Below are positions 18,243 through 28,378 of a stretch of DNA of 64,000 nucleotides, piece after piece (position 1 is the first letter of the stretch; the number at the start of each line of letters is the position of its first letter). The translations under genes were made by a program, and so were the position numbers. The notes below the pieces were generated by a model that did no database searches, was not told the origin of the DNA, and saw nothing but the letters and a program-made list of their open reading frames with translations. The DNA is from Paenibacillus_AM sp052180255 (lineage in GTDB: Bacteria; Bacillota; Bacilli; Paenibacillales; NBRC-103111), in NCBI RefSeq assembly GCF_052180255.1, contig NZ_CP197466.1:4092001-4156000 (forward strand). The letters run 5' to 3'.

Positions 18243-19480
18243 TAAGCAAGCGCCCAGTTACCATTTCTCATAATCGGCTCGCGCTTACCGTCTTTCGTAA
18301 TACCGTCTACATTCAATTCAGCAGATCCGATCATGAAATCAACGTGAGTTAAGCTTTGGTTCACACCATGAGCCGCTTTCTCTTCGTCGGACATCTTGGT
18401 TCCGCCTTTAATGTTCGTTGGATATGCGTTACCAATTGCAAGGTGACAAGACGCATTTTCATCAAATAAAGTATTGAAGAAGATCAAGTTGGTCATGGAG
18501 ATTGGAGAATGATGCGGCACTAATGCCACTTCGCCAAGACGGCTGGAACCCTCATCTGTGTTAACCAAGTGTTTCAATGTTTCGTAGCCTTCTTCTGCAC
18601 TGAAATCAACGACTTTACCATTCTCAAAAGTGAGTGAGAAGTTGTTGATTACCGTACCGCCATAATTAAGCGGCTTCGTGCTGCGTACTGTACCGTTCAT
18701 ACCATTTTTATGTGGCATTGTGAACACTTCTTCTGTTGGCATATTCGGTCTGAACGGTCTGCCGCTTTCACTTACAGCACCGCCACCAGCCCAAATATGA
18801 TTCTCCACAAGATCAAGTGTGAAATTCGTACCTGGTGCTTCGTATGCAAGTTGCTTATATTGCTTACCATTTAAGATCTCAGCAACTTGGTGCAATTTAT
18901 CGCAGTGTTCTTGCCATGCTTGAACAGGATCTTCAGCTGGAATACGTGTTGTTTCAAAAATAACATCCCACAGCTTCGCAACTGCATCATCATCGCTCTC
19001 CGCATTTGGGAACACCTTACGTGCCCATTCCACAGTCGGGTAGCCGATCAAGGACCATACCGCACGATCAGACATTAAGTATTCACGGTACTTGCTCATT
19101 GCTGTAGAAGCTGTTTTGGTATTCGTTGCAATACGCTCTGGGTTAATACCTGTAAGCAAATCTGGGTTCGGTGCATAGATCGTTAAGAATGCTGTATCAT
19201 TTGCTGCCATTTCTTCAAAGCCTTTTGCTCTCCACATCGGGAATTCTGTGAAAGCGACATCAGGTGCCAACTCATATTTCGTACGCGTTACTACATCATC
19301 GTTCCACTCCACCATGACGTTCTTTGCTCCGGCTTCGTACGCTTTCTTCACCACTAGGCGCGCAAGATCTGCACTGCCGATAGAAGCATTCACTACCAAT
19401 GTCTGACCTTCTTGTAGGTTGATCCCTGTGCGGATCGCTAGATTCGCATACTTCTCTAAATTTTGCTGGAATTGACTCAT
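18242..19480 (-). CDS. ampS: M29-family aminopeptidase
   Basis: Cytoplasmic metallo-aminopeptidase that removes N-terminal residues from peptides, 412 aa. Start is ATG 19480, preceded by ACGGAGG; an upstream in-frame start has no ribosome site. Expected metal ligands are present in order: Glu in PTEEVF, Glu in RLGEVALVP, His in SCHLAIG, and His/Asp in THVDFMIG. First gene of a two-gene unit with the luciferase-like oxidoreductase. Confidence 0.93.
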   Translation of the reverse strand: MSQFQQNLEKYANLAIRTGINLQEGQTLVVNASIGSADLARLVVKKAYEAGAKNVMVEWNDDVVTRTKYELAPDVAFTEFPMWRAKGFEEMAANDTAFLTIYAPNPDLLTGINPERIATNTKTASTAMSKYREYLMSDRAVWSLIGYPTVEWARKVFPNAESDDDAVAKLWDVIFETTRIPAEDPVQAWQEHCDKLHQVAEILNGKQYKQLAYEAPGTNFTLDLVENHIWAGGGAVSESGRPFRPNMPTEEVFTMPHKNGMNGTVRSTKPLNYGGTVINNFSLTFENGKVVDFSAEEGYETLKHLVNTDEGSSRLGEVALVPHHSPISMTNLIFFNTLFDENASCHLAIGNAYPTNIKGGTKMSDEEKAAHGVNQSLTHVDFMIGSAELNVDGITKDGKREPIMRNGNWALA

Positions 19481-19574
19481 CGATAATTCCTCCGTATACA
19501 ATGATATTTTTTATTGACTATGCCTCTATTTACTATACCTCTGAGGACATCTTTTTCCAACATTTTTCGGTTCA

Positions 19575-21494
19575 TTAACCCACGTCTTGTGCCAGAGAAT
19601 GACCGGCAAATTGGCTATTGTACAAATCAGCGTAAAAACCACCTTTTGCAAGCAGTTCTTCATGATTACCTTGCTCAATAACACTACCCTTATCCATCAC
19701 AAGAATGAGATCTGCATCACGAATGGTTGACAATCGGTGAGCGATCACAAAGCTCGTTCTACCTGTCATAAGCGTGTTCATCGCTTTCTGAATGTGCACC
19801 TCAGTTCGTGTATCTACACTGCTCGTTGCTTCATCAAGAATTAGAATCGTCGGGTCCGCGAGAATAGCGCGTGCAATCGTTAATAATTGCTTTTGACCTT
19901 GCGAAATGTTAGAAGCCTCTTCATTGAGCACTGTATCATAACCATCCGGCAATGTGCGAATAAAGTGATGTGCATGTGCCGCTTTCGCCGCATTCACAAT
20001 ATCATCCTCGGTCACATTCTCACGACCATAAGCGATGTTATCTCGAATCGTACCGTTAAATAGCCATGTATCTTGCAACACCATTCCGAACATACTGCGC
20101 AGATCACCGCGCTTCATATCCGTAATATTAACTCCATCAATCATAATCCGACCTTCACTTAGTTCATAGAACCGCATTAACAAATTGATTAAAGTCGTCT
20201 TCCCTGCACCTGTCGGTCCGACAATCGCCACCATCTGGCCTTGTTTTACATCAATGTTCATATCCGCAATGAGCGTTACATCTTCCTTATAGCCGAAGCT
20301 GACATGCTCGAACGCGACATTTCCTTTTGCCGATCCAAGTGTCTTCACGTTATGACCAGACGCTTCTTCCACTTCTTCCTTCTCATCCAATAGCTCAAAC
20401 ACCCGCTCCGCCGATGCAATCGTCGATTGAATGATATTCGCAATGTTAGCTGTCTGTACGATAGGCTGTGAGAACTGTCTTGCATACTGGATAAAGGCTT
20501 GAATGTCCCCGATCTTGATCGCGTTACGCGTCACAAGCACACCGCCGACCACACAAATCAGCACATAACCAATATTATTAATGAAGCTCATCAGCGGCAT
20601 GATGATGCCGGATATAAACTGCGCTTTTTGACCAGAGTTATATAGTCTATCGTTAATTTCTTCGAACTTGGCAATCGATTTCTCTTCATGACCGAATGCT
20701 TTAACAATGTTATGACCGGTATACATCTCTTCAACGTGCCCGCTAAGCTTCCCAAGTTCTTCTTGTTGTCCTTTAAAATAACCCTTAGACCGTGATGTAA
20801 TTGCCTTAATCACGACAAAGCTTAGTGGAAGTGTCAGCATCAGAATCAATGTCATGAGTGGACTGATCGTCAACATCATCACAATCACACCAACTAACGT
20901 CACGATGGATGTAATCAGCTGTGTTAAGCTCTGCTGCAGCGTACTGCTAATGTTATCCACGTCATTAACGACACGACTAAGAATTTCCCCGTGTGTCTTC
21001 GAATCGTAGAACTTCAGCGGCAAGCGTGCCAACTTATCATTCACTTCTTGACGTAAATCATAGACTGTCTTCTGGGCTACACCTGCCATGAGATATTGCT
21101 GAATGTAGCTGAACAAAGCACTTATTAGATAGAGAGCTGCCAGGACGCCAAGAATTTGCAAGATCGCTGAAAAATCGATGTGTGCGCCCGGTATCCTTTG
21201 CATTTTACCCATTACGCCTTCAAAAAGCTTCGTTGTGGCATTCCCTAATATTTTGGGGCTGAGAATCGCAAAGATTGTACTGATGATTGCCGTAATGAAT
21301 ACCCCAATTAGTTGATACTTGCGCGGCTTTAAATAACCCATTAGGCGCTTGAGGCTGCCTTTGAAGTTTTTTGCCTTCTGCGTCGGCATGCCCATACCCA
21401 TGCCCCTACCCATGCCCATTGGACCGCCCGGATTCTTCGGGCCTTTGCTGGACCCTGCCTGATCTTGAGGGCGTTGCTGGTTTTCTCCACTCAT
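19575..21494 (-). CDS. ABC exporter subunit with consensus ATPase site
   Basis: Half-transporter of a heterodimeric export ABC system, 639 aa. A disordered N-terminal tail rich in Gly and Met (GPMGMGRGMGMGMP) precedes six membrane helices (about 57-370). The nucleotide domain has Walker A GPTGAGKT, a non-canonical signature ISQGQ and Walker B ILILDEATSSVD with the catalytic Glu. The partner upstream has the canonical SGGQ but an Asp for the Glu. This complementary pattern is known for BmrC/BmrD and TM287/288-type exporters. Its ATG overlaps the partner's stop by four bases. Confidence 0.94.
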   Translation of the reverse strand: MSGENQQRPQDQAGSSKGPKNPGGPMGMGRGMGMGMPTQKAKNFKGSLKRLMGYLKPRKYQLIGVFITAIISTIFAILSPKILGNATTKLFEGVMGKMQRIPGAHIDFSAILQILGVLAALYLISALFSYIQQYLMAGVAQKTVYDLRQEVNDKLARLPLKFYDSKTHGEILSRVVNDVDNISSTLQQSLTQLITSIVTLVGVIVMMLTISPLMTLILMLTLPLSFVVIKAITSRSKGYFKGQQEELGKLSGHVEEMYTGHNIVKAFGHEEKSIAKFEEINDRLYNSGQKAQFISGIIMPLMSFINNIGYVLICVVGGVLVTRNAIKIGDIQAFIQYARQFSQPIVQTANIANIIQSTIASAERVFELLDEKEEVEEASGHNVKTLGSAKGNVAFEHVSFGYKEDVTLIADMNIDVKQGQMVAIVGPTGAGKTTLINLLMRFYELSEGRIMIDGVNITDMKRGDLRSMFGMVLQDTWLFNGTIRDNIAYGRENVTEDDIVNAAKAAHAHHFIRTLPDGYDTVLNEEASNISQGQKQLLTIARAILADPTILILDEATSSVDTRTEVHIQKAMNTLMTGRTSFVIAHRLSTIRDADLILVMDKGSVIEQGNHEELLAKGGFYADLYNSQFAGHSLAQDVG

Positions 21495-23230
21495 GCGATT
21501 CCCTCCTTTTCCTGCTCCGATAATTGGGAGGACACAATTTCTCGATACACTTCGCTTGTTTCCATCAACTTACGATGACTGCCGATCCCTGCAACTTTTC
21601 CTTCATCTAATACAATAATTTGATCGGCATCCATAACCGTAGTCACCCGCTGTGCTACGATAATGACCGTAGATTGTGTCGTTTCCTCTTTTAACGCTGC
21701 ACGCAGTTTCGCATCCGTCTTTAAATCAAGGGCAGAGAAACTATCATCGAACACATAAATCTCTGGACGTCTAACCAATGCCCGAGCGATCGAAAGACGC
21801 TGTTTCTGACCACCCGATACGTTCGTACCCCCTTGTGCAAGAATGGACTGATAACCTTCCGGCATATCTGCAATAAAGTCACTGGCTTGTGCAATCGTTG
21901 CCGCATGCGTCACTTCTGCATCTGTCGCATTCTCTTTTCCGTAACAGATATTGTCTGCAATTGTACCCGTGAATAACACGGCTTTCTGTGGCACATAGCC
22001 AATCTTAGCCCGCAAGCTTTCCTGTGACATCTCGCGTACATCCACACCATCCACTTGAACATTCCCACTGCTAATATCATAGAAACGAGCAATAAGATTG
22101 ACGAGTGTCGATTTACCTGATCCGGTACCCCCAATAATAGCTGTTACTTCACCCGGACGCGCATCGAAGGAAATACCGGATAGCGCAGGCTCTTCTGCAC
22201 CCGGATAACTGAACACTACATCCTTAAAAGATACAACGCCTTTAGTTGGTTTACTTGACTGCACAGAAGCTGCAGGATCTTTTACTTCAGGAACCATGTT
22301 CAGAACTTCATTAATCCGCGCGGCAGATACGGAAGCACGCGGAATCATCACGAACATCATCGACAGCATGATGAGGGAGAACATAATTTGCATCGCATAT
22401 TGAATGAATGCCATCAAATCACCGACTTGCATACTTCCTTCGTCGATTCGAATCCCACCAAACCAAATAATGGCGATTGTTGAAAAATTAAGCACCAGCA
22501 TCATCACTGGCATAAGTGCTGCCATAATTTTATTTACTTTAATTGATGTTTCCGTAAGGTCCCTATTCGCAGCCCCAAAACGCTTCTTCTCATGATCAAT
22601 CCGGTTAAAAGAACGTACAACACGAATGCCCGTCAAACCTTCACGCAGTACAAGATTGAGCTTATCGAGCTTCGTCTGTACGACCTTGAAGAGCGGTATT
22701 CCTTTACTTGTAATAGCCGCAATAGCAAGCACAATAATCGGAATTACCGCTACAAAAATCAGTGACAACTCCGCATCCTTGGATACCGCCATAATGATAC
22801 CGCCGATACACATCATCGGTGCCATAATCATCATCTTTAGCATCATCGTTAACACTTGTTGTACCTGATTAATATCATTGGTCGTTCTCGTAATTAAGGA
22901 AGCTGTACCGATTTTATCAAACTCCTGCATGGAGAAATTCTCTACATGCGAGAACACTTTACCACGGACGATTCGCCCAAATCCGACTGCCACCTTGGAT
23001 GAAACATAACTGGCAATGATAGAGAAAACCGCACCAATTGCAGCAATAAGCAGCATGAATGCGCCGATTTTGATAATATATGGCGTGTCAGCTTTCACTA
23101 TCCCAAAATTCACGATATCTGCCATTAATGTAGGCAAGTAAAGTTCAGATAAGCATTGTAAAAAGACAAGCACCAAGACGAATCCAATTAGCATCCGATA
23201 GGGCTTCAGATATCGAAATAACTTGATCAA
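21491..23230 (-). CDS. ABC exporter subunit with degenerate ATPase site
   Basis: Partner half-transporter, 579 aa, six membrane helices in the first 320 residues, then a nucleotide domain with Walker A GGTGSGKS, signature VSGGQKQR and Walker B IYVFDDSFSALD. In the Walker B the catalytic Glu is replaced by Asp, marking the non-hydrolysing site of a heterodimer. It follows the MarR regulator gene with a four-base overlap. Export of a drug or peptide is likely; the substrate is unknown. Confidence 0.94.
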   Translation of the reverse strand: MIKLFRYLKPYRMLIGFVLVLVFLQCLSELYLPTLMADIVNFGIVKADTPYIIKIGAFMLLIAAIGAVFSIIASYVSSKVAVGFGRIVRGKVFSHVENFSMQEFDKIGTASLITRTTNDINQVQQVLTMMLKMMIMAPMMCIGGIIMAVSKDAELSLIFVAVIPIIVLAIAAITSKGIPLFKVVQTKLDKLNLVLREGLTGIRVVRSFNRIDHEKKRFGAANRDLTETSIKVNKIMAALMPVMMLVLNFSTIAIIWFGGIRIDEGSMQVGDLMAFIQYAMQIMFSLIMLSMMFVMIPRASVSAARINEVLNMVPEVKDPAASVQSSKPTKGVVSFKDVVFSYPGAEEPALSGISFDARPGEVTAIIGGTGSGKSTLVNLIARFYDISSGNVQVDGVDVREMSQESLRAKIGYVPQKAVLFTGTIADNICYGKENATDAEVTHAATIAQASDFIADMPEGYQSILAQGGTNVSGGQKQRLSIARALVRRPEIYVFDDSFSALDLKTDAKLRAALKEETTQSTVIIVAQRVTTVMDADQIIVLDEGKVAGIGSHRKLMETSEVYREIVSSQLSEQEKEGIA

Positions 23231-23703
23231 ACCTGTTCACCTTCCTTTGTATCAGATTCTTTCTTCCCATGAAAATAAAAAGAAACTTCGTTCAATAGCT
23301 CTGCAAGCATGTTGCTTCGTTCCTCACCTAAATGTTCAATTAATCCTGCAAAAGAAGCGTTCATCCCATCCATTGCCTTCTGGGTCACTTCCTCGCCTTT
23401 ATCTGTCAGCTTAAGTCGGACTGCACGTCGATCCTCCGGATCTTCGTAACGCTCAACAACTCCGCTTTCTTCCAACCCATTAATTAATTGTGTAACGGTA
23501 GGCATCGAGATATGGAGCAGCTTGCCAATATCCGACACTTTCAAATTCGCGCCCGTACGTCTTGGCCCATGCTTCATGCAAAATAAGACCCGCACCTCGC
23601 TTGGTTTATATCCCATAACCGGGCGCCCATGCCATTCCGCCTTTCGAAATTGCATGAAGGCACGCATTAGTTTCTGTGAGGTTGTTCCTTCTGGATATTC
23701 CAT
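23227..23703 (-). CDS. MarR-family regulator of the ABC exporter
   Basis: 158-aa winged-helix regulator with the MarR pattern KVSDIGKLLHISMPTVTQLI near residues 66-85 and the wing DPEDRRAVRLKLTDKG. It is the first gene of the operon with the two exporter subunits and probably represses it in response to a ligand. AAAGGAGGGG precedes the ATG. A palindrome lies just downstream of its sigma-A promoter. Confidence 0.92.
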   Translation of the reverse strand: MEYPEGTTSQKLMRAFMQFRKAEWHGRPVMGYKPSEVRVLFCMKHGPRRTGANLKVSDIGKLLHISMPTVTQLINGLEESGVVERYEDPEDRRAVRLKLTDKGEEVTQKAMDGMNASFAGLIEHLGEERSNMLAELLNEVSFYFHGKKESDTKEGEQV

Positions 23704-23745
23704 GAATCTCCCCTCCTTTTATTTAGGTTTACAAATGTTTTAGCT

Positions 23746-23795
23746 CTAATTTAATTAGTGTTACTAAGTATATGACTGAATACTTTAGTTGTCAA
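23746..23795 (-). promoter_or_regulatory. MarR-exporter promoter and candidate operator
   Basis: Minus strand: perfect -35 TTGACA (23790-23795), 17-base spacer, -10 TATACT (23767-23772). The palindrome CTAATTTAATTAG (23746-23758) lies at about the start of transcription, a good place for autorepression by the MarR protein. Confidence 0.7.
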
Positions 23796-23889
23796 ATAAA
23801 ATGGGTCCTCTTAAGATACACCCCTATTATGAACACAAGATGAACGACAATGCCTAATCTTTGACGACTACTTCGTTTCATAGTAAAGA

Positions 23890-23913
23890 GACCGCAATCT
23901 CATGAATGCGGTC
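23890..23913 (-). terminator. Hairpin after the LacI-family gene
   Basis: GACCGCAAT (23890-23898) can pair with ATGCGGTC (23906-23913), followed by a pyrimidine-rich tract on the minus strand. Confidence 0.6.
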
Positions 23914-23947
23914 TTGCTTCTTTTCTACTTGCTTTCATTGCCTCTAA

Positions 23948-24967
23948 CTACTTCCGAAGAGTACTCGTAACCTTGCAGCAGCTCTCTCGAATGATCAATT
24001 CTGTTGGGATCACAACTTTCTTCGCAATGGTGCGATTACCTTGAATCCGCTCAAGCAGCAGATCAAGTGCGGTTTCACCCATAAACTCACTGTATAGCTT
24101 GATGGTCGTAAGCGATGGTGTCATGAACTGTGCCACTTTAATATCATTGAAGCCCACAATACTGATGTCCTCCGGCACCTTCAATCCCCGCTCCTGAATC
24201 GCACGAACAGCTCCAATCGCCATCGAGTCATTTGCGGCTACAACTGCTGTAAAAGAAGCCTTGGATGCCAACAAATCATTCATCAATCGGTAGCCATCTT
24301 CCGCAGAGAACTCACCTACTTGAACAAGACCCGAATCATATCCGCCTACCTTATGCATCCAAGCTTCATACGCCACCTCGCGACGATCTACCTTACTTGA
24401 CACCCCTAGCTCATCCTTGCCTCCGATAAAAGCAATCTGCGTATGTCCCAAGCTGTGCAAATGGTTCATCGACTGCTCCACTGCGTCCGCCAAATCGACC
24501 ATCACCACATCAAATCGATGATCCACAGGGAGTGAATCAATGAACACCATATTGGCATTCAGCCGGCTCATCTGCTCAACTTCATCCTCACACACTGGAC
24601 CAACCACAAGAAGTCCCGCTAGATCCCGTACATTAAAATTCGGATCATCCTTATGCCCTTTGATGAGCTGGATTGACTTCTCCTGCGCAGCACCTTCAAT
24701 ACCTAGACGCATTGCGAGATAATAAGGATCATTCAGTTCTTCACTCTTGGCAAACGTCATGATCATCCCAATTTCTATTTTCTTCGGCGAAGACTTGATC
24801 TGCTTTTCACTCTTAGTCGATTTCTTATATTCAAGTTCTTCGGTTATTTCAAAAATACGACGTCGTGTCTCATCCGACACCGATAAAGTCTGATCAAAAT
24901 TCAATACTCTCGACACCGTCGATATCGACACATTTACCTTCTCTGCAATATCCTTCAGCGTTGCCAT
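23948..24967 (-). CDS. LacI/GalR-family regulator next to beta-galactosidase
   Basis: 339-aa regulator with the N-terminal DNA-binding helix TLKDIAEKVNVSISTVSRVL (3-22) and a periplasmic-binding-protein-like sensor domain. It lies directly downstream of the beta-galactosidase gene on the same strand, separated by a terminator, so it has its own promoter. TTTTTTACTA motifs occur upstream of both genes. It probably represses lacZ and itself in the absence of a galactoside; the inducer is inferred only. Confidence 0.92.
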   Translation of the reverse strand: MATLKDIAEKVNVSISTVSRVLNFDQTLSVSDETRRRIFEITEELEYKKSTKSEKQIKSSPKKIEIGMIMTFAKSEELNDPYYLAMRLGIEGAAQEKSIQLIKGHKDDPNFNVRDLAGLLVVGPVCEDEVEQMSRLNANMVFIDSLPVDHRFDVVMVDLADAVEQSMNHLHSLGHTQIAFIGGKDELGVSSKVDRREVAYEAWMHKVGGYDSGLVQVGEFSAEDGYRLMNDLLASKASFTAVVAANDSMAIGAVRAIQERGLKVPEDISIVGFNDIKVAQFMTPSLTTIKLYSEFMGETALDLLLERIQGNRTIAKKVVIPTELIIRESCCKVTSTLRK

Positions 24968-25014
24968 CTATCTCACTCCAATATCTCAACCTTGTATCTT
25001 CCGATTGTACTGTC

Positions 25015-25038
25015 TTTTTTACTAAAAATAAAGTAAAA
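25015..25038. promoter_or_regulatory. Candidate regulator site upstream of lacI-type gene
   Basis: TTTTTTACTA (25015-25024) is followed by AAGTAAAA (25031-25038), making an imperfect dyad. The same TTTTTTACTA core recurs three times upstream of the beta-galactosidase gene. Confidence 0.4.
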
Positions 25039-25050
25039 CAAATAGGAGCA

Positions 25051-25073
25051 AGCCCATCCAAATCGGATGGGCT
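25051..25073 (-). terminator. Terminator after beta-galactosidase
   Basis: AGCCCATCC (25051-25059) pairs perfectly with GGATGGGCT (25065-25073). It separates lacZ from the regulator gene. Confidence 0.7.
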
Positions 25074-25104
25074 CGTTGTATCTACTATTGTATATCGTTA
25101 CCGC

Positions 25105-28100
25105 TCACAACCTATTTTCCCGAATCGTCTCCTTTGCCTTCCGCACATCCGACACTTCCTTGTTCGAGTACACAGACAGCTTAATTTTCAAATGAAACGG
25201 CTCAAACTTGCAGCGATATTTGTCCAATTGGTTCTGACCACAAGAGTTGGAACCAAGTCCGTTCTGTTTCACGTCCAAGTTGAGCACAATGTAATCCCGT
25301 TTCTTGAGCTCAATCGTATGCTTCGCCGCATCCAAGTCCTCTGCCTCATAATACATCGCACTAAAGTCCATGGAGGGATAGCCAACAGCCAACAGCCCTA
25401 CACCATAACGATCCGTTAAACGTGCCCAACGGGTATCGGTGTGGTTCCCATTTTCCTGTGGAACGACGTAATTCGTGAACATACCATCCACAGACTGCTC
25501 ATACACCCCGAACAGCCCTGCTTGCTTGGAATCCACATACGTTTCCCCTGGTCCGCGTCCATACCACTTACCATTCTCACAGTCCTTACTTACATGCATG
25601 TTCACGCCGATGCGAGGTAACATCGCAGGGGCATTTTCAACTAAACCACTAGGCTCACCGCTTACATTCAGCAGTACATCCCCATTCGGATAAATACGGT
25701 AGTCATAAACCGAGCGATAATACCATGAAGCATTCGTTGCACCATTCATTGTCTCTACTTGCACGTGAACATGATCAACATGCTGCTCATAACTCACATT
25801 CTCAACCACCTCATGCATCAAGTGCATGAATGTCGTCTTTTTGTAATCTTCGACGATATACATATCGTTATCAATGGGTGCACGCCAGAACTGCAGGGCT
25901 GGACCCTTCTCGACAACCACCTTGCCGTTACGTGTCCATGATTTCATAGATCCTTTTACCGTATCAAAAATAATCTCGAACTCTTCCCCCTGTACCACCA
26001 ACTCACAGTGTTGCTCGATCATCACAAGCAAGCCGCTTGGTTCGATGTAATAAGGTTCCGTCACAATTGGCAGCAGCAATTGTCCTGTGGCAAGTTCATG
26101 TCCACGAGGCGCCCATTTGTAGGAACGATTCAGCACATAGGAGATATTCAAGTAATAGTCTGTACCCCGTTCAGGCTGCCAGTCCAATGTATAATCCAAT
26201 TGAATCTCCTTACTGGAACGCGCCGCAATACCACTTAAATTGGCTCTACCTGATAAAAGAATTTCATCATCTTTTACAATGGAATAGATCAGATCCAAGT
26301 GATCCAGTGTGCTAAAGTCATACTTGCTCTCTACGCGGATGATACCTTTTGCTAGATCAACGGCATACGTATGAACGGGTTCAATGACCTTCTTATACTC
26401 CAACAAGCTTGGTGAAGGTGTGCGGTCGGGCATAATCAATCCATCTATACAGAAGTTGCCGTTCGTCGGATCATCACCAAAGTCGCCGCCATAGCGGTAA
26501 TAGACCTTATCATCCTCATGAATCGTCTGAATACCATGATCAAACCACTCCCAGATGAATCCACCTTGTAATTTGTCATGCGCATAGAACAAATCTTGAT
26601 ATTCTTTCAAGTTTCCTGGGCCATTGCCCATCGCATGTCCATACTCACACAATATATGTGGTTTAGAAGGAGTCTCAGCAATCGTCTGCATGGTGCGTTT
26701 TTTTGTGGAAGATTCATCTAATCGCTCTAACCACGAATACATCGTCGACAGCACATCCGTTACTTCTGCTTCACGATCTCCTTCATAATGAACCAGACGT
26801 GTGGGATCCAGCTCTCTGGTACGTTTCGCCATCGCTCTGAAGTTACAACCGAACCCCGATTCATTGCCAAGTGACCACATGATAATCGAAGGGTGGTTCT
26901 TATCTCGGTGCAGCATACGTTCCAAGCGTTCTACATAGGACATTTCCCAAGCGGGATCGTCGGAAATCCAGTTGTATTTCCCCGTTAACTCGAACCCGTG
27001 GCACTCCAAGTCCGCCTCATCGATCACATACATCCCATACTCGTCACATAAATCATAGAGCCATGTGGAGTTCGGATAGTGTGCGGTGCGAATCGCATTG
27101 ATGTTATGCTGCTTCATCAAGTGAATATCCTTGATCATATCTTCCCGCGAAACCACGCGGCCCGTAATCGGGTGATAATCGTGACGATTAACCCCTTTGA
27201 ACTTGATGGCCACGCCATTAATCGTAAAAGTGTCACCTTTCAGTTCGATTTTACGGAAGCCGACTTGTTGTGGAATGACTTCAGTAACGGAATCCCTCTG
27301 CTTAAACGTCAATAACAATTGATACAAGTTCGGCGTCTCTGCCGTCCATAATTTCGGCGCTTCAATGACTTCCTCTATTGTCACTTCATCTTGTGCAGGC
27401 GTTTCACCACTGACAACGATCCGTCCTTTATCATCTAACAACTCATAAGCAATGGAATTGCCCACCTGCAAGTTGCGCACAACAGCCGATATTTGCAGCT
27501 TAGCTGCTGTATAATCCGCATTCAAATCCGTCACAACAGTAAAATCTTCAATCCCAACCTTTGGCTGCGTATACAAATCCACATCACGGAATATACCGCT
27601 GAGCCACCACATATCCTGATCTTCCAAGTAAGTGCCATCTGACCATTGGTAGACGCGCACGGTAACGTCGTTCTCACCTGCTTGCACATAAGACGTCACA
27701 TCAAATTCAGCGAGCATTCTAGCGCCTTTACTATAACCAATCTCCTGTCCATTCACCCATAATTGATAAGCCGAATCGACCCCATTAAATCGTAAAATGA
27801 CCTGCTGATCCTTTAGCCAGTCTTCACAAATGGTAAAGCTGCGTTTATATATCCCTGTCGGGTTGTCTGTCGGCACGAAAGGCGGATTAATCGGGAAGTT
27901 GTACCACAGATCGGAATAGTGCATTTTGCCATAGCCTTCTAACTGCCAATTACTCGGAACCGTGATCGCATCCCACTTCGTCACATCAAATGCAGACTGC
28001 TCAAATCCAACCGGACTATATTCCGGGGCTTGTAAGAAGAGGAACTTCCAAGAACCATTTAAGCTTTTAAAATGATGGGTATACCCCGGTTCATTCGTTT

Positions 28101-28200
28101 GTGCCTTCTGCTTACTTGAAAAAGAATGAAAGAACGCGCGCGGCTTCATTCGATTCAGATGATTTTGTCCGATATTTTCCCATAGTTTCATTGCACGCAT
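25105..28200 (-). CDS. lacZ: Beta-galactosidase (GH2, LacZ type)
   Basis: Hydrolyses beta-galactosides such as lactose in the cytoplasm; no signal peptide. Start is ATG 28200, eight bases after GGGGGA, giving 1031 aa, close to E. coli LacZ. Order: jelly-roll sugar-binding domain (LNGSWKFLF, then WQLEGYGKMHYSDLWYNFP), immunoglobulin-like domains, TIM barrel with acid/base Glu in WSLGNESGFG (near 447) and nucleophile Glu in LCEYGHAMGNGPG (near 519), then the beta-sandwich small-chain domain (FWRAPIDNDM onward). Regulation by the adjacent LacI-type protein is likely. No lactose permease is nearby. Confidence 0.95.
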   Translation of the reverse strand: MRAMKLWENIGQNHLNRMKPRAFFHSFSSKQKAQTNEPGYTHHFKSLNGSWKFLFLQAPEYSPVGFEQSAFDVTKWDAITVPSNWQLEGYGKMHYSDLWYNFPINPPFVPTDNPTGIYKRSFTICEDWLKDQQVILRFNGVDSAYQLWVNGQEIGYSKGARMLAEFDVTSYVQAGENDVTVRVYQWSDGTYLEDQDMWWLSGIFRDVDLYTQPKVGIEDFTVVTDLNADYTAAKLQISAVVRNLQVGNSIAYELLDDKGRIVVSGETPAQDEVTIEEVIEAPKLWTAETPNLYQLLLTFKQRDSVTEVIPQQVGFRKIELKGDTFTINGVAIKFKGVNRHDYHPITGRVVSREDMIKDIHLMKQHNINAIRTAHYPNSTWLYDLCDEYGMYVIDEADLECHGFELTGKYNWISDDPAWEMSYVERLERMLHRDKNHPSIIMWSLGNESGFGCNFRAMAKRTRELDPTRLVHYEGDREAEVTDVLSTMYSWLERLDESSTKKRTMQTIAETPSKPHILCEYGHAMGNGPGNLKEYQDLFYAHDKLQGGFIWEWFDHGIQTIHEDDKVYYRYGGDFGDDPTNGNFCIDGLIMPDRTPSPSLLEYKKVIEPVHTYAVDLAKGIIRVESKYDFSTLDHLDLIYSIVKDDEILLSGRANLSGIAARSSKEIQLDYTLDWQPERGTDYYLNISYVLNRSYKWAPRGHELATGQLLLPIVTEPYYIEPSGLLVMIEQHCELVVQGEEFEIIFDTVKGSMKSWTRNGKVVVEKGPALQFWRAPIDNDMYIVEDYKKTTFMHLMHEVVENVSYEQHVDHVHVQVETMNGATNASWYYRSVYDYRIYPNGDVLLNVSGEPSGLVENAPAMLPRIGVNMHVSKDCENGKWYGRGPGETYVDSKQAGLFGVYEQSVDGMFTNYVVPQENGNHTDTRWARLTDRYGVGLLAVGYPSMDFSAMYYEAEDLDAAKHTIELKKRDYIVLNLDVKQNGLGSNSCGQNQLDKYRCKFEPFHLKIKLSVYSNKEVSDVRKAKETIRENRL

Positions 28201-28269
28201 ATGAGGTTCCCCCGTCATCTATGTATTTAACAAGGAAAACATAACACACAATTTTACTACATTCAATCA

Positions 28270-28349
28270 TTTTTTACTAAGTTTTTTACTATCTTTTTTT
28301 ACTATAGTATTTTCAAATTAAGTGCCTATTAACGAATATTATTTTACTA
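28270..28349. promoter_or_regulatory. TTTTTTACTA repeats upstream of lacZ
   Basis: Three near-tandem copies of TTTTTTACTA occur at 28270-28279, 28282-28291 and 28295-28304 (spacing 12 and 13 bases), with a related TTTTACTA at 28342-28349. They lie 70-150 bases upstream of the beta-galactosidase start in an A/T-rich promoter region. Confidence 0.45.
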
Positions 28350-28378
28350 AAAAATGAGACGTGTGATTGATCGAACGG

